Shown: positions 28,149-37,677, counted from the stretch's first letter. The stretch is DNA of 64,000 nt from Mycolicibacterium confluentis (GCF_010729895.1 NZ_AP022612.1:4216001-4280000), one strand, 5' to 3'. Notes: a model not told the origin generated them from the letters alone. Numbers and translations are program-made.

Positions 28149-29519
28149 TCAAGCCGCCGCGTCTGCGGTGTCAGCCTGGCTGCCGGCGCTGTCCCGCTTG
28201 GCCTGCCGCTCGGCCTTGGCCGCGTCACGCTGGGCCTGACGCTCCGCCTTGGCCGCGTCACGCTTGGCCTGACGGTCCGCCTTGACGGCGTCGCGGTCCG
28301 CCTTGGCGGCCTCCCGCTTGGCCTGGCGATCCGCCTTGAGGTCCTTCGCCGGAGCCTCAGCCGCGCCGTCGCCGAGCGAGCCGCTGTCCGAGCCGCCAAC
28401 CGAGCCGTTGTCCGACGAGGACTCCGACGGGGCCGCCCCGCCGCTGCCCGCACCGCTGCCCGCACCGAGGTCGGCCGCGTCCACCACGGGCGCTGCCGGA
28501 GTCTCGGGCGTCTCGACGGACCCGGCAGCGGGATCGGCCGCCGGGGCGGCGCCCTCGGAATCCGTAACGGAGACGTTCAGCGCGATCGCCGACTTGCCCA
28601 GATCCGGCACCGCGGCCACCGAGTCGTCGGCGACCTCCGCCGTGGTCATGGCCGCGACCCTCTCCCCTTCGGCCGGGGCCGGGTTCCAGCCGAGCGCGAT
28701 CGCCAGATACTCGCGAAGATTCTGCAGGTTCGCGGCCAGGCCGCCGTTGAGGCCCCTGCTCATGTCCAGCAGGCCCGGCGCCGGGATCGCGATGCCCATG
28801 AAGTTGATGTTGCCGTACCCGTTGACCACCGCGTTGAACAGATCAGCCGGAACGTTGAGCACGGCGTTGACGACGGCCACCGGATCCAGGTTCTTGATTC
28901 CGTCGAAGACCTCCTGCGCAGTGTGCGCCAGGGCGTTGATCGGCGAGATCAGCGCGCCGCCGAGGGCCAGCGACAGGAACAGCACCGTCTCCGGGGCGAT
29001 CAGCGTGTTGATGAAGGCCGCGGCGTTGCCGACCATGCTCTGACCGACTTCGAGGAAGGGCTGCAGGACCAACAGCGCACCGAGGCCCACGCCCAGCACC
29101 GGGTTCAGCAGATCGCTGACGGCAGTTTCGATGTCGCCCGCCATCAGGCTGGCCACCGCGGCCTGCAGCGCGGCCGGGACCGAGGCGATCCCGCCGACGA
29201 TCTGTTCGGCCGCCACGCCCAAGCCAGTGAAGATGTGCTGCGCGTTGCCGATCGCGTTCGCGAGGAGCTGCCCGGCGACCGGAGCCGGGGCGCTGGCCAC
29301 ATACGCGATGAGTTCCTCGACGTTGAGCGCGGTGGCCCCGAAGACCTCGATCCACCTGTCAATCGGGTTGGTCATCAGCGCGACGTCCGAGGCGACGGCG
29401 TGCAGCGACGGGATCTGGACCTCGGGCAGGGTCGGGGTCACCAACGGGGTGAGCGCGATCGCGCTGGCACCCACGAAGGCGACGCCGGCGGTGAGATACG
29501 AGCGGGCTGAGACGTTCAA
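28149..29519 (-). CDS. Secreted hydrophobic protein with basic repeat tail
   Basis: 456 residues from a TTG start that is 6 bases after AAAGGAA. A signal peptide (about 1-25, SYLTAGVAFVGASAIALTP) leads into 260 residues of alternating hydrophobic helices without a catalytic motif, an acidic/Ser-Gly/Pro linker (about 290-390), and a tail of 11-residue units of the form (D/E)RQAKRDAAKA from about 397 to 443 (four units plus a 7-residue one). Such hendecads favour a coiled coil. The tail is highly positive and could bind DNA, heparin-like glycans or cell-wall polyanions. It resembles a mycobacterial exported family of unknown function. Confidence 0.7.
   Translation of the reverse strand: MNVSARSYLTAGVAFVGASAIALTPLVTPTLPEVQIPSLHAVASDVALMTNPIDRWIEVFGATALNVEELIAYVASAPAPVAGQLLANAIGNAQHIFTGLGVAAEQIVGGIASVPAALQAAVASLMAGDIETAVSDLLNPVLGVGLGALLVLQPFLEVGQSMVGNAAAFINTLIAPETVLFLSLALGGALISPINALAHTAQEVFDGIKNLDPVAVVNAVLNVPADLFNAVVNGYGNINFMGIAIPAPGLLDMSRGLNGGLAANLQNLREYLAIALGWNPAPAEGERVAAMTTAEVADDSVAAVPDLGKSAIALNVSVTDSEGAAPAADPAAGSVETPETPAAPVVDAADLGAGSGAGSGGAAPSESSSDNGSVGGSDSGSLGDGAAEAPAKDLKADRQAKREAAKADRDAVKADRQAKRDAAKAERQAQRDAAKAERQAKRDSAGSQADTADAAA
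28191..28331. repeat. 33-bp coding repeat (11-residue basic units)
   Basis: Imperfect 33-bp units encoding (D/E)RQAKRDAAKA variants near the end of the secreted protein. One unit is shortened to 21 bp, which keeps the reading frame. Confidence 0.7.
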
Positions 29520-29909
29520 GATGTTTCCTTTCGAAACGAACTGTGACGAACGTGGCGAAAGCTAGCTGAGAGAAAGCTGAGATCCCTGAGAAATTGACAA
29601 AAGGGTAAAGAACTCGCGGAGCCGATCGCCTGGACCGCAAACACGCGGCGTGATCCGCATCACTGCAAGACCGGGATCAACCCCGGCGAACGCCGAGATC
29701 GGCAAATACGAGGCCGGTGGCCCGAAATTTCAAAGCGCAACCAGTGCTACGCCGCGAATTGACACGTGTTACATCAGTCCCAGGGAGGCTCTATGAGCCC
29801 TGCAGCCTGCAGGAGGCCGCGATAAGCACTTACCAGAAGGTAACGAAATATAACGTGTGTCAGCGCCAGTCGGTCGCTCCTGTTGACCTGCGGGCCTAGC
29901 CTTGGCTTC
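29520..29909. other. 390-bp divergent intergenic region
   Basis: It separates the secreted-protein gene from the nitrilase gene. It holds two TTGACA hexamers (29594 and 29759) and a TATAAC (29849-29854) 56 bases before the nitrilase start; none is paired at the usual 17 bases. CGCCGAGATCG near 29691 recalls the flank of the 25541 hairpin but has no stem. No gene seen. Confidence 0.45.
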
Positions 29910-30722
29910 ATGCGCATCGCCCTCGCACAGATCTCCAGCGGCACGGACCCGACCGCCAATCTCGCCACGGTTACGGACTTCAGTCGACGCGCGGCCGACG
30001 ACGGCGCCCGCCTGGTGGTGTTCCCCGAGTCGACGATGTGCCGGTTCGGGGTGCCCCTGGCGCCGATCGCCGAACCCGTCGACGGTCCGTGGGCCGACGG
30101 GGTGCGCCGGATCGCCGAGGAATGCGGGCTGACCGTCGTGGCCGGCATGTACTGCCCCGCCGCCGACGGACGGGTCACCAACACGCTGATCGCGGCCGGG
30201 CCCGGCGTCGACACGCACTACGACAAGATCCATCTCTACGACGCATTCGGCTTCCGCGAGTCCCAAACCGTCGCCCCCGGGTTCGATCCGGTGACGATCT
30301 CCGTCGACGACGTCACCGTGGGAATCACGACGTGCTACGACATCCGGTTCCCGCAGTTGTACCTGGAGTTGGCCGACCGCGGCGCCCAGGTGATCACCGT
30401 CAGCGCTTCGTGGGGCGCCGGCCCAGGAAAGCTCGACCAGTGGACGCTGCTGGCGCGGGCCCGCGCCCTGGACACCGGGAGCTTCCTCGTCGCGGTCGAT
30501 CAGGCCTATCCCGGTGACGAGATCGCCGCCACCGGACCCACCGGTGTCGGCGGCAGCGTCGCCGTCGGCCCGTTCGGCCAGGTGCTCGCGTCGGCGGGTC
30601 CCGATCCCGAGCTCATCGTGTGCGATGTGGACGTCGATGCCGCAGGTCAGGCCCGGGAAACCCTGGGTGTGCTGACCAACCGGTCGGCGTTCAGTGCGCG
30701 GGATAAGGCAGAATCGCGCAGG
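29910..30722 (+). CDS. Carbon-nitrogen hydrolase (nitrilase superfamily)
   Basis: 271 residues, Rv0480c family. The full Cys-Glu-Lys triad is present: Glu40 in VVFPES, Lys106 in HYDKIHLYDAF and Cys142 in ITTCYDIRFPQLY. It hydrolyses an amide or nitrile; related proteins act as omega-amidases or on deaminated glutathione, but the substrate is not fixed by sequence. ATG at 29910 gives the normal MRIALAQISS start; the upstream extension of 9 codons is not family-like. The stop overlaps the GTG of the next gene in GTGA. Confidence 0.9.
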
Positions 30723-31711
30723 TGACGAATCCGCCACAGGGTGAGGACCCCTCGAAGTGGTCCCGCCCCACCCAGGCCAACCCCGCACAACCCGTCGGCG
30801 CCACCGAGCGCATTGAGCGGGTTCCCGGCGCCGAGGCCCGACCGACCGAGCGCATCGAGCGCCCGGACGCCGTCGACCCCGCCACCGCGTACATCCCGCG
30901 TCAGGACGCGCCGCCGCCTGCCGCGCCTGGCGCCGTGCCGCCCCCAGAGCAGCCCAAGAAGGGCGGCGCGCTGGGCCGGCTGTTCAAGGACCCGCTGTCG
31001 ATCGTGCTGGTGCTGGTGATCGTCGTGGCGCTGGTCATCGCCGGCGTGCTGGGCGGCGAACTGTATGCCCGCAATCGCGCGGACTCGATCGTCTCCAAGA
31101 TCGTCTCGTGCGTGGTCCAGGACAAGGCGACGGCGTCGTTCGGGGTCGTGCCGCCGTTCCTGTGGCAGCACGCGAACAAGCACTACACCAACCTCTCGAT
31201 CAAGACCGAGGGCAATCAGGTCCGCGATGCCAAGGGCATGAAGCTCGACATCAACATCAACGACATCAAGCTGTCGGACAACCCGGACGCCAGTGGCGGC
31301 ACGGTCGGCTCGATGGTGGCCCGCATCGACTGGTCCTCCGACGGCATCAAGCAGTCGGTGCAGAACGCGATTCCACTGTTCGGCGGGTTCATCTCCAACG
31401 TGACGACCGATCCCGGCGCGGGCACCCTCACCCTGGATGCCGGCCTGGGCAGCGTCACGGTCAGGCCGGAGGTCGTCAACGGCGGGTTCTCGATGGAGGT
31501 CATGAACGTCAGCGGCCTGGGCTTCTCGCTGCCGCGCGAGACCGTGCAGCCCGCGCTGGACATGTTCACGGGCGAACTGACCAAGAACTACCCGATGGAG
31601 ATCCACGCCGACAGCGTGGAGGTCACCGACAGCGGCATCGTGGCTCAGCTGTCGTCGCAGAACTCGACCATTCCGCCGGGCACCGAGGATCCCTGCTTCT
31701 CGGCCCTGTAG
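30722..31711 (+). CDS. LmeA-like (DUF2993) phospholipid-binding membrane protein
   Basis: 329 residues, Rv0479c family. A proline-rich cytosolic region of about 90 residues holds two TERIER copies (28-33 and 42-47), followed by one membrane helix (about 92-112) and a periplasmic beta-rich domain with IVSCVVQDKATASFGVVPP and VSGLGFSLPRETVQPALD. LmeA in mycobacteria helps lipomannan elongation by carrying lipid; this paralogue may do likewise. Two cysteines (near 130 and at the end, DPCFSAL) could form a disulfide. Coupled by 4-base overlap to the nitrilase gene. Confidence 0.78.
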   Translation: MTNPPQGEDPSKWSRPTQANPAQPVGATERIERVPGAEARPTERIERPDAVDPATAYIPRQDAPPPAAPGAVPPPEQPKKGGALGRLFKDPLSIVLVLVIVVALVIAGVLGGELYARNRADSIVSKIVSCVVQDKATASFGVVPPFLWQHANKHYTNLSIKTEGNQVRDAKGMKLDININDIKLSDNPDASGGTVGSMVARIDWSSDGIKQSVQNAIPLFGGFISNVTTDPGAGTLTLDAGLGSVTVRPEVVNGGFSMEVMNVSGLGFSLPRETVQPALDMFTGELTKNYPMEIHADSVEVTDSGIVAQLSSQNSTIPPGTEDPCFSAL

Positions 31712-31733
31712 GGCTCGTCATCAGGGCGGCGAA

Positions 31734-31782
31734 ACTGCACTCAGGGTTGTGACCCGGGCTGGTCCGCAGCCCTGTATGCAGT
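31734..31782. terminator. Imperfect hairpin related to the 25541 element
   Basis: Arms of 18 bases (31734-31751 and 31765-31782) pair at 14 positions plus two G-T wobbles, around a 13-base loop. It lies between convergent genes, and its outer edge on the minus strand reads CGCCGAGA, as in the 25541 element. Confidence 0.65.
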
Positions 31783-31801
31783 CTCGGCGCTCGCAGGAGT
31801 C

Positions 31802-32485
31802 TCAGGACAGCCCGTCGAGCACCGCACGGGTGCCCGAAAGACCCAACCGGGTTGCCCCCGCGTTGAGCAGCGCGATCGCATCGGCGGCCGTGCGGATGCC
31901 GCCGCTGGCTTTGACGCCCAGGCCCGCGGACCGCACCGCCTCGGCCATGATCTCGATCGCCGCCACGGAGGCGCCTCCGGACGGGTGAAAGCCCGTCGAG
32001 GTCTTGACGAAGTCGGCGCCTGCATCGACCGCGACCCGGCACACCGTGGACAACGCCTCGGGCCCGGCCAGGCTCAGCAGTGCCGCCGATTCGACGATCA
32101 CCTTGAGCACCGCATCCGGTGTCGCCGCGCGCACCGCCGCGATGTCGGCGGCCACGTCGTCGAACTCCCGCGCGATCGCCGCGCCGATGTCGATGACCAT
32201 ATCGACCTCGACGGCACCGGCCTCGACGGCCAGGGCCGCTTCATGGGCCTTGATCTCGGGCGCGTGCTTACCGGAGGGGAACCCCGCGACCGTGGCGACG
32301 GCGACGGAGGCGCCGGACAGCGCCAGCGCGACCGTCGGCACCATCGGCGGCGACACGCACACCGCGAAGACACCCAGTTCGGCGGCTTCGGCGGCCAGAG
32401 CCCGGACGTCGTCGGCGGTGGCCTCGGGTTTGAGCAGGGTGTGATCGACCAGGCCGGCGACGCGGCTACGGGTCCACTCAGTCAT
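31802..32485 (-). CDS. deoC: Deoxyribose-phosphate aldolase
   Basis: Cleaves 2-deoxyribose-5-phosphate to acetaldehyde and glyceraldehyde-3-phosphate in nucleoside salvage. 227 residues, TIM barrel: [31 protein letters not shown] with Asp95, LKVIVES, Schiff-base Lys161 in [10 protein letters not shown], and [10 protein letters not shown] complete family set. It is last in a small minus-strand cluster downstream of the Rv0477/Rv0476-like genes. Confidence 0.94.
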   Translation of the reverse strand: MTEWTRSRVAGLVDHTLLKPEATADDVRALAAEAAELGVFAVCVSPPMVPTVALALSGASVAVATVAGFPSGKHAPEIKAHEAALAVEAGAVEVDMVIDIGAAIAREFDDVAADIAAVRAATPDAVLKVIVESAALLSLAGPEALSTVCRVAVDAGADFVKTSTGFHPSGGASVAAIEIMAEAVRSAGLGVKASGGIRTAADAIALLNAGATRLGLSGTRAVLDGLS

Positions 32486-32495
32486 GGGGTGACTT

Positions 32496-32894
32496 TCAGA
32501 AGGGTTCTTCGGTGCCGCCGGGATTGCAGCCAGTCTCGATCATGGTCGCGGCGTCCACTTCGGGCCGCCACGGCTCGAGGTTCCAGCTGGTCTTACCGGG
32601 CTGCGCGAACTCCGCGAGCTGCCAGTGGCACAGGAACTGTTCGCGCATACCGGGCAGGTCGGCGTCGGGGGCCTGGGCGAGCACCTGTTCCCAGGCCGTC
32701 TGGCCGATCGACATCGTGCCCAACTGCGCGGCCTCGGCCCGCGCGGCCTGCGTGGGATAGACCCGCAGACTGGACAGGTCACCCCATTTGACCCATTCGG
32801 TGTGGTCGACGAGCGAGGTGTCGCCGGCGTGCGCGGGGGCTGCGCTCAGGAGGGCCGTCGCCGCGACGGCGACCGCTGCAAGCAAGCGTCGCAT
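32496..32894 (-). CDS. Secreted DUF2599-type protein (Rv0477-like)
   Basis: 132 residues. A clear signal peptide ([23 protein letters not shown]) ends at about residue 23. The mature part contains [20 protein letters not shown], a HWQLAEFA block and two cysteines (about 89 and 123), which could form a disulfide. A secreted product is likely. Its stop is 10 bases from the deoC start and it is 5 bases after the DUF2516 gene, so the three are probably one operon. Confidence 0.8.
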   Translation of the reverse strand: MRRLLAAVAVAATALLSAAPAHAGDTSLVDHTEWVKWGDLSSLRVYPTQAARAEAAQLGTMSIGQTAWEQVLAQAPDADLPGMREQFLCHWQLAEFAQPGKTSWNLEPWRPEVDAATMIETGCNPGGTEEPF

Positions 32895-32899
32895 CGTCG

Positions 32900-33184
32900 T
32901 CAGCGGGACTTTCCCTGGACTTCAAGCAGTTTGGGCCGCACGTCCGCCAGGTACACACCGGCGGCACATGCGCAGATGGCGGCACCGAAGATGCCACCGA
33001 GGAGGAACAGCAGCAGGAGGGCGACGCCGAGAATCGCCAGCCACACAGGCTTGGTGAGCTTGTCGACGGCGGTGTAGGCGTCGGCCCGTTGCATGGCAGC
33101 GTGGACGAATGCGTACAGCCCGACGCCCGCGGCGGCAATCACAATGACGAACGCGATGACGCCCGTTAGGTTGGCGAGGATCAC
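32900..33184 (-). CDS. Small DUF2516 membrane protein (Rv0476-like)
   Basis: 94 residues with two strongly hydrophobic stretches (about 5-29 and 47-81, the second long enough for a pair of helices) and a basic C-terminus. No known function. Followed by the DUF2599 gene after 5 bases and preceded by HbhA on the same strand after 54 bases. Confidence 0.78.
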   Translation of the reverse strand: MILANLTGVIAFVIVIAAAGVGLYAFVHAAMQRADAYTAVDKLTKPVWLAILGVALLLLFLLGGIFGAAICACAAGVYLADVRPKLLEVQGKSR

Positions 33185-33238
33185 CTCACCAGCCTAAGCG
33201 GGCGTCATCGGTCAGTCGATTCCAGGTGGCTCGACGAG

Positions 33239-33874
33239 CTACTTCTGGGTGACCTTCTTGGCCGGGGCCTTCTTGGCGGGAGCCTTCTTGGCCGGGGCCT
33301 TCTTGGCGGGAGCCTTGGCGGCGGCCTTCTTCACCGGCTCGGCGGCCTCCTCGGTCTTCTTCGGGAGTTCGACGCCCACGAGCTTGGCGGCGCGCTCACC
33401 GACGGCCCGGGTCTGGGTCGCGACCGTGCCCAGAGCGTCCTGGGTCAGCTCGACGGCCTGGTCCACGTAGCCTTCGGCACGCTCGGCGACGTCCTCGATG
33501 GCCGGCTGGGTGCGCAGGCGCTCGATCGCGGCCTCGCCGCGCTCGACCAGCTTGGTGTAGGTGCTCTGCGCCTGCTCGGCGTAGCCCTCGGCGACCTTGC
33601 GCAGTTCGTCGGCGGTGAGCTTCTCGCGCAGCTCACCGAACTCCTTGGGCAGGTCTTCCTGCAGCTTGGTGATGCGGTCGCGGGTCTCGTCGACACGCGC
33701 GTTCAGCGCGGCACGACGCTCCCCGACGGCGGAGCCGGCGTCGGTGCGGGCCTCTTCGGCACGCTCGCGCAGGGCGGCCACGATCTCGTTCACGGTGGCC
33801 AGGGCCAGGTCGGCGGCGCCGACGGCAGCCAGCAGCGGAGCCTTCAGATCTTCGATGGTCGGGTTCTCGGCCAT
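33239..33874 (-). CDS. hbhA: Heparin-binding hemagglutinin
   Basis: 211 residues. The first 170 are coiled-coil helices ([24 protein letters not shown] start, many Ala/Glu/Arg heptads), and the last 30 are the lysine-rich tail with four KKAPA-type units, the heparin-binding part in M. tuberculosis and subject there to lysine methylation. The start ATG at 33874 follows AAAGGAA with 5 bases; the open frame reaches 33931 but is not family-like. The tail repeats are 15-bp units in the DNA (about 33250-33311). Confidence 0.93.
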   Translation of the reverse strand: MAENPTIEDLKAPLLAAVGAADLALATVNEIVAALRERAEEARTDAGSAVGERRAALNARVDETRDRITKLQEDLPKEFGELREKLTADELRKVAEGYAEQAQSTYTKLVERGEAAIERLRTQPAIEDVAERAEGYVDQAVELTQDALGTVATQTRAVGERAAKLVGVELPKKTEEAAEPVKKAAAKAPAKKAPAKKAPAKKAPAKKVTQK

Positions 33875-33934
33875 GGTGTTTCCTTTCGATTGAAACTCAG
33901 GTCTTGCAGTCATTTCGCGGTGGTGGGACATCGA

Positions 33935-34351
33935 TCAGTCAGTGGTCGACTCCTCACCTGCGACGAGTTCGGCCGGGGCCGCCGCCGCTTCGTTCTGTTG
34001 CAGGAACGAGTTGTAGATGTCGAGCAGCACCTGCTTTTGACGTTCGGTGATCGCGATGTCGACGACGATGGCGTCCCGCACTGCGTTGCCCTGGCCGGGC
34101 TCGAGGATCCCGGCCTGGACGTAGAGCACCTCTGCGGAGACCCGCAGCGCTTTGGCGATCTGGTTGAGCACCTCGGCAGAGGGCTTGCGCAATCCGCGTT
34201 CAATCTGGCTCAGGTACGGATTGCTGACACCGGCTTTCTCGGCGAGCTGCCGAACCGAAACCTGCGCTGCTTCGCGCTGGGCCCGAATGAAGCTGCCGAT
34301 GTCGGAGGCGGCGTTGGTCACCACGGCGGCAAGCTTGTCGTCCTGCGACAT
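33935..34351 (-). CDS. XRE-family transcriptional regulator (Rv0474-like)
   Basis: 138 residues. A Cro/C1-type HTH is at about 24-80 (IGSFIRAQREAAQVSVRQLA, then SNPYLSQIERGLRKPS), followed by a short C-terminal helical segment that ends Glu/Asp-rich. The ATG at 34351 has a perfect AGGAGG 6 bases upstream. It lies just upstream of hbhA (gap 60 bases, same strand) and is a likely regulator of it or its own operon. Confidence 0.85.
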   Translation of the reverse strand: MSQDDKLAAVVTNAASDIGSFIRAQREAAQVSVRQLAEKAGVSNPYLSQIERGLRKPSAEVLNQIAKALRVSAEVLYVQAGILEPGQGNAVRDAIVVDIAITERQKQVLLDIYNSFLQQNEAAAAPAELVAGEESTTD

Positions 34352-34445
34352 GGCGCACCTCCTCGCACTTGTTTCGAATGTCAGAACCTGACACTTGCCC
34401 ACAGTACACCGAGTGCTAACAATTGCAAGCACCTGCTAGCGCAGG

Positions 34446-35837
34446 TCAGAATATGATTTGCGCCACAGAGTAGATGACCAGGCCGGCCAGCGCGCCGACC
34501 ACAGTGCCATTGATTCGGATGAACTGCAGGTCGCGACCGACGTGCAGTTCGATCCTCCGACTGGCGTCGTCGGCGTCCCAGCGCTCGATGGTTTCGGTGA
34601 TGATCGAGGTGATCTCGACGCCGTACTGGCCCACCAGATGCTGCGCGCCGCGCACCAGCCAGTCCTCGACCTTGTCCCGCAGTTCGACGTCGTCGCGCAG
34701 CGACTCCCCGATCCGCACCACGGAGTCGGCGATGCGGCTGCGCAGCGTGCTCGACGGGTCGTCGACACCGTCGAGCACCAGCCGCTTGAGCGTCTTCCAC
34801 GCGGTCTCGGCGGCCCGGGCGACCTCGTCGCGGGCCAACAACTGCTCCTTGACGTTCTCGGCCTTGGCTATCGTCGCCGCGTCGTTCTGCAGGTCGTCGG
34901 CGAACTCGAACAGGAACCGGGTGGCCGACTGGCGCAACTCGTGGTTGGGGTTGCGCCGGACCTTGTCGGTGAAGTCCATCAGCTCGCGGTGGATGCGGTC
35001 GCCGACGAGTTGGTCGACGAACTTCGGGGACCAACTCGGGGAATCCCGGGTCACCACGCGCTCGATGGTCTCGCCGGCGTTCAGCGACCACTGGAAGGCG
35101 CGGTCGCACAGCAGCTGGATCAACGCCTCCTGGCGGTTCTCGGCGAGCAGTTGGGCCAGCACTCGGCCCACCGGTGGGCCCCACTGCGGTTCGGCGATGC
35201 GGCGCACGAGCATCCGGTCGATGATCTGCTGGATGTCGTCGTCGTTGAGCAGTTCGACCAGCACCCGCAGCACCGTCGAGGCCTCGCTGGCCACCCGCGC
35301 GGCGTGCTCGGGTTCGGCGAGCCACTTACCGAGCCGACTGGGCACGTCGGCATCGCGCAGCTTGGTCTCGATCACCTCGGGCGACAGGAAGTTCTCCCGC
35401 ACGAAGCTCCCCAGCCCCTCACCCAGCTGGTCCTTCTTGCGCCGGATGATCGCGGTGTGCGGGATCGGGACGCCGAGCGGATGCTTGAACAGCGCCGTGA
35501 CCGCAAACCAGTCCGCGAGCGCGCCGACCATGCCCGCCTCTGCCGCGGCCCGCACGTAACCGACCCAGCCCGGCGCCCCGCCGCCCTTCTGCGCCCACGT
35601 GCAGACCAGGAAGATCACCGTGGCGGCCAGCAGGAAGCCCAGCGCGACGAGTTTCATTCGGCGCAGGCCGCGGCGGCGCTCCTCGTCAGCGACTGGATCT
35701 GCCCCCGCGAACGACTCCGCCAGCGAGCCCCGCTCCGACATCGCGGTGGCTCCCGCCAACAGCGACGGCAGGGCGGACCCGCCGCTTCTTGACCCCGGCA
35801 ACTCCGATCGTTCAACCACCTCACCATCATCCGCCAT
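34446..35837 (-). CDS. DUF445 membrane-anchored protein
   Basis: 463 residues from ATG 35837, close to the size of the M. tuberculosis Rv0473 protein. A membrane helix (about 63-80, LVALGFLLAATVIFLVCTW) and a conserved AEAGMVGALADWFAVTALFKHPLG block lead the DUF445 domain, with a long helical middle and a hydrophobic C-terminus (INGTVVGALAGLVIYSVAQIIF). Function unknown. A second possible start is ATG 35741 (431 residues), preceded by GGGAG. It is divergent from the TetR gene. Confidence 0.78.
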   Translation of the reverse strand: MADDGEVVERSELPGSRSGGSALPSLLAGATAMSERGSLAESFAGADPVADEERRRGLRRMKLVALGFLLAATVIFLVCTWAQKGGGAPGWVGYVRAAAEAGMVGALADWFAVTALFKHPLGVPIPHTAIIRRKKDQLGEGLGSFVRENFLSPEVIETKLRDADVPSRLGKWLAEPEHAARVASEASTVLRVLVELLNDDDIQQIIDRMLVRRIAEPQWGPPVGRVLAQLLAENRQEALIQLLCDRAFQWSLNAGETIERVVTRDSPSWSPKFVDQLVGDRIHRELMDFTDKVRRNPNHELRQSATRFLFEFADDLQNDAATIAKAENVKEQLLARDEVARAAETAWKTLKRLVLDGVDDPSSTLRSRIADSVVRIGESLRDDVELRDKVEDWLVRGAQHLVGQYGVEITSIITETIERWDADDASRRIELHVGRDLQFIRINGTVVGALAGLVIYSVAQIIF

Positions 35838-35949
35838 GGTCGAGCGGGGGCACCGGGATAAGCCCAACCAGTTAATGTGACTGCGAACCCGTCGTGCGCC
35901 GGGTCGGCCCGTATTATGGAGGGCACCTACCGAACGGATCCGCACGAAA

Positions 35950-36651
35950 GTGGCTCAAAGAACCGAACCGGGCGCCGTCCGAATCGACGGCCGCAAACGG
36001 CGCTGGCATCAGCACAAGGTCGATAGACGCAACGAGTTGGTCGACGGCACCCTTGAGGCGATCAGGACCCGTGGCCGTGACGTCAGCATGGACGAGATAG
36101 CGGCTGAAATCGGCGTTTCGAAGACGGTTTTGTACCGCTACTTCGTGGACAAGAACGACCTGACCACAGCCGTCATGATGCGGTTCGCCCAGACCACTCT
36201 GATCCCCAACATGGCCGCCGCGCTCTCCACCGATCTGGACGGGTACGACCTCGTTCGCGAGATCATCCGGGTGTACGTCGAGACCGTTGCCGCGGAGCCC
36301 GAAATCTACCCATTTGTCTTCGCGAACAGCTCCGCCAGCAAAAGCAAGGTCATCGCCGACAGCGAACGGATCATCGCCGGAATGCTGGCCGTGATGTTCC
36401 GGCGCCGCATGCAGAAGGCCGGAATGGACACCAAGGGCGTCGAACCGTGGGCGTACATGATCGTCGGTGGAGTCCAGTTGGCTACGCACTCCTGGATGTC
36501 GCACCGGCGGATGTCCTCGGATGAGTTGATCGACTACCTGACCATGCTGGCCTGGAACGCACTGTGCGGCATCGTCGAGGCCGGCGGGTCCCTCGAATTG
36601 TTCAACAGCGTGCCGCATCCCTCGCCGGTGCTGCCGTCTCCCCAGGAGTGA
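35950..36651 (+). CDS. TetR-family transcriptional regulator
   Basis: 233 residues, Rv0472c family. The N-terminal HTH is clear: RNELVDGTLEAIRTRGRDVS, then MDEIAAEIGVSKTVLYRYF (about 47-65). The C-terminal ligand domain has an aromatic MIVGGVQLATHSWM helix. The GTG at 35950 follows a GAAAG. It is divergent from DUF445 and followed 23 bases later by ppk2, so either could be its target. Confidence 0.83.
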   Translation: MAQRTEPGAVRIDGRKRRWHQHKVDRRNELVDGTLEAIRTRGRDVSMDEIAAEIGVSKTVLYRYFVDKNDLTTAVMMRFAQTTLIPNMAAALSTDLDGYDLVREIIRVYVETVAAEPEIYPFVFANSSASKSKVIADSERIIAGMLAVMFRRRMQKAGMDTKGVEPWAYMIVGGVQLATHSWMSHRRMSSDELIDYLTMLAWNALCGIVEAGGSLELFNSVPHPSPVLPSPQE

Positions 36652-36674
36652 TTGGTCCTCTAGGCTGCCATCGT

Positions 36675-37532
36675 ATGGCCGATCTGCCGTCACTGTGGAC
36701 CCACGAGCCACACCGCGTCCTGGCGTTCAAGCCGGGCGACCGGGTGTCCGACATCGACACCCACGCGACTCCGGGCTTCGACGGCAGTAAGGCCGACGCA
36801 CCGGCGCTGCAGGCCGAGCGCAACGAGCGCTTCGCGCAACTGCAGGAGATGCTGTACGCCAACGGCCGCGCCGGTGACACCCGCTCGGTGCTGCTCGTGC
36901 TGCAGGGCATGGACACCGCGGGCAAGGGCGGCATCGTCGAGCACGTGGTGGGGGCGGGCAGCCCGATGGGCATCCGATACACCAGCTTCGGCGTCCCGAC
37001 CGCCGAGGAGCGCGCACACCACTACCTGTGGCGGATCCGCAACGCGCTGCCGGGCCCCGGCCTGGTCGGAGTGTTCGATCGATCGCACTACGAGGACGTC
37101 CTGGTGGTGCGCGTGCGAAACCTCGTCCCGCCCGACGTGTGGGGTGCCCGCTACGACGAGATCAACGCGTTCGAACGCGAGCTCACCGAGGCCGGGACCA
37201 CGATCGTCAAGGTCGCGATGTTCGTCTCGCTCGAGGAGCAGAAGCAGCGTCTCGCCGAACGGCTGGAACGGCCCGACAAGTACTGGAAGTACAACCCCGG
37301 CGACGTGGACGAGCGGGCGCTGTGGCCCGCCTACCAGGAGGCCTATCAGGCCGTGCTGGACAAGACGTCGACCGAGTGGGCGCCGTGGCATGTGGTGCCG
37401 TGTGACCGGAAGTGGTACAGCCGGCTGGCCGTCACCGAACTGCTGATCGAGACGCTGAAGTCGCTTGACTTGTCTTGGCCGCCAGCGGATTTCGATGTTG
37501 AGGCGGAGAAGAAGCGACTGGCCGCTTCGTAG
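36675..37532 (+). CDS. ppk2: Polyphosphate kinase 2
   Basis: 285 residues. Uses polyphosphate to phosphorylate nucleoside mono- or diphosphates, or the reverse. Walker A GMDTAGKGG (78-86), Walker B FDRSHYEDVLV (Asp135), and the lid EQKQRLAERLERPDKYWKYN carry the phosphate-binding arginines and lysines. ATG at 36675 gives the family start ahead of DLPSLWTHEPHRVLAFKPGD. The TetR gene ends 23 bases upstream. The single-domain length is normal for class I-III PPK2. Confidence 0.9.
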   Translation: MADLPSLWTHEPHRVLAFKPGDRVSDIDTHATPGFDGSKADAPALQAERNERFAQLQEMLYANGRAGDTRSVLLVLQGMDTAGKGGIVEHVVGAGSPMGIRYTSFGVPTAEERAHHYLWRIRNALPGPGLVGVFDRSHYEDVLVVRVRNLVPPDVWGARYDEINAFERELTEAGTTIVKVAMFVSLEEQKQRLAERLERPDKYWKYNPGDVDERALWPAYQEAYQAVLDKTSTEWAPWHVVPCDRKWYSRLAVTELLIETLKSLDLSWPPADFDVEAEKKRLAAS

Positions 37533-37677
37533 CGGGGCGACGATCCCCCCGGCGAAGCCGGGCGTGAGAAGCCACGCAATCAGACCAATCGGGGCGACGA
37601 ACCCCCCGGCGAAGCCGGGCGTGAGAAGCCACGCAATCAGACCAAGCGGGGCGACGAACCCCCCGGCGAAGCCGGGC
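37532..37677. repeat. 57-bp tandem repeat, 2.6 copies (VNTR candidate)
   Basis: Two complete 57-bp units (37532-37588 and 37589-37645) and a 32-base third unit. Each contains the hairpins CCCGGCGAAGCCGGG and GCGTGAGAAGCCACGC. The first unit starts within the ppk2 stop codon region. The sequence has no coding support on either strand. Confidence 0.8.
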
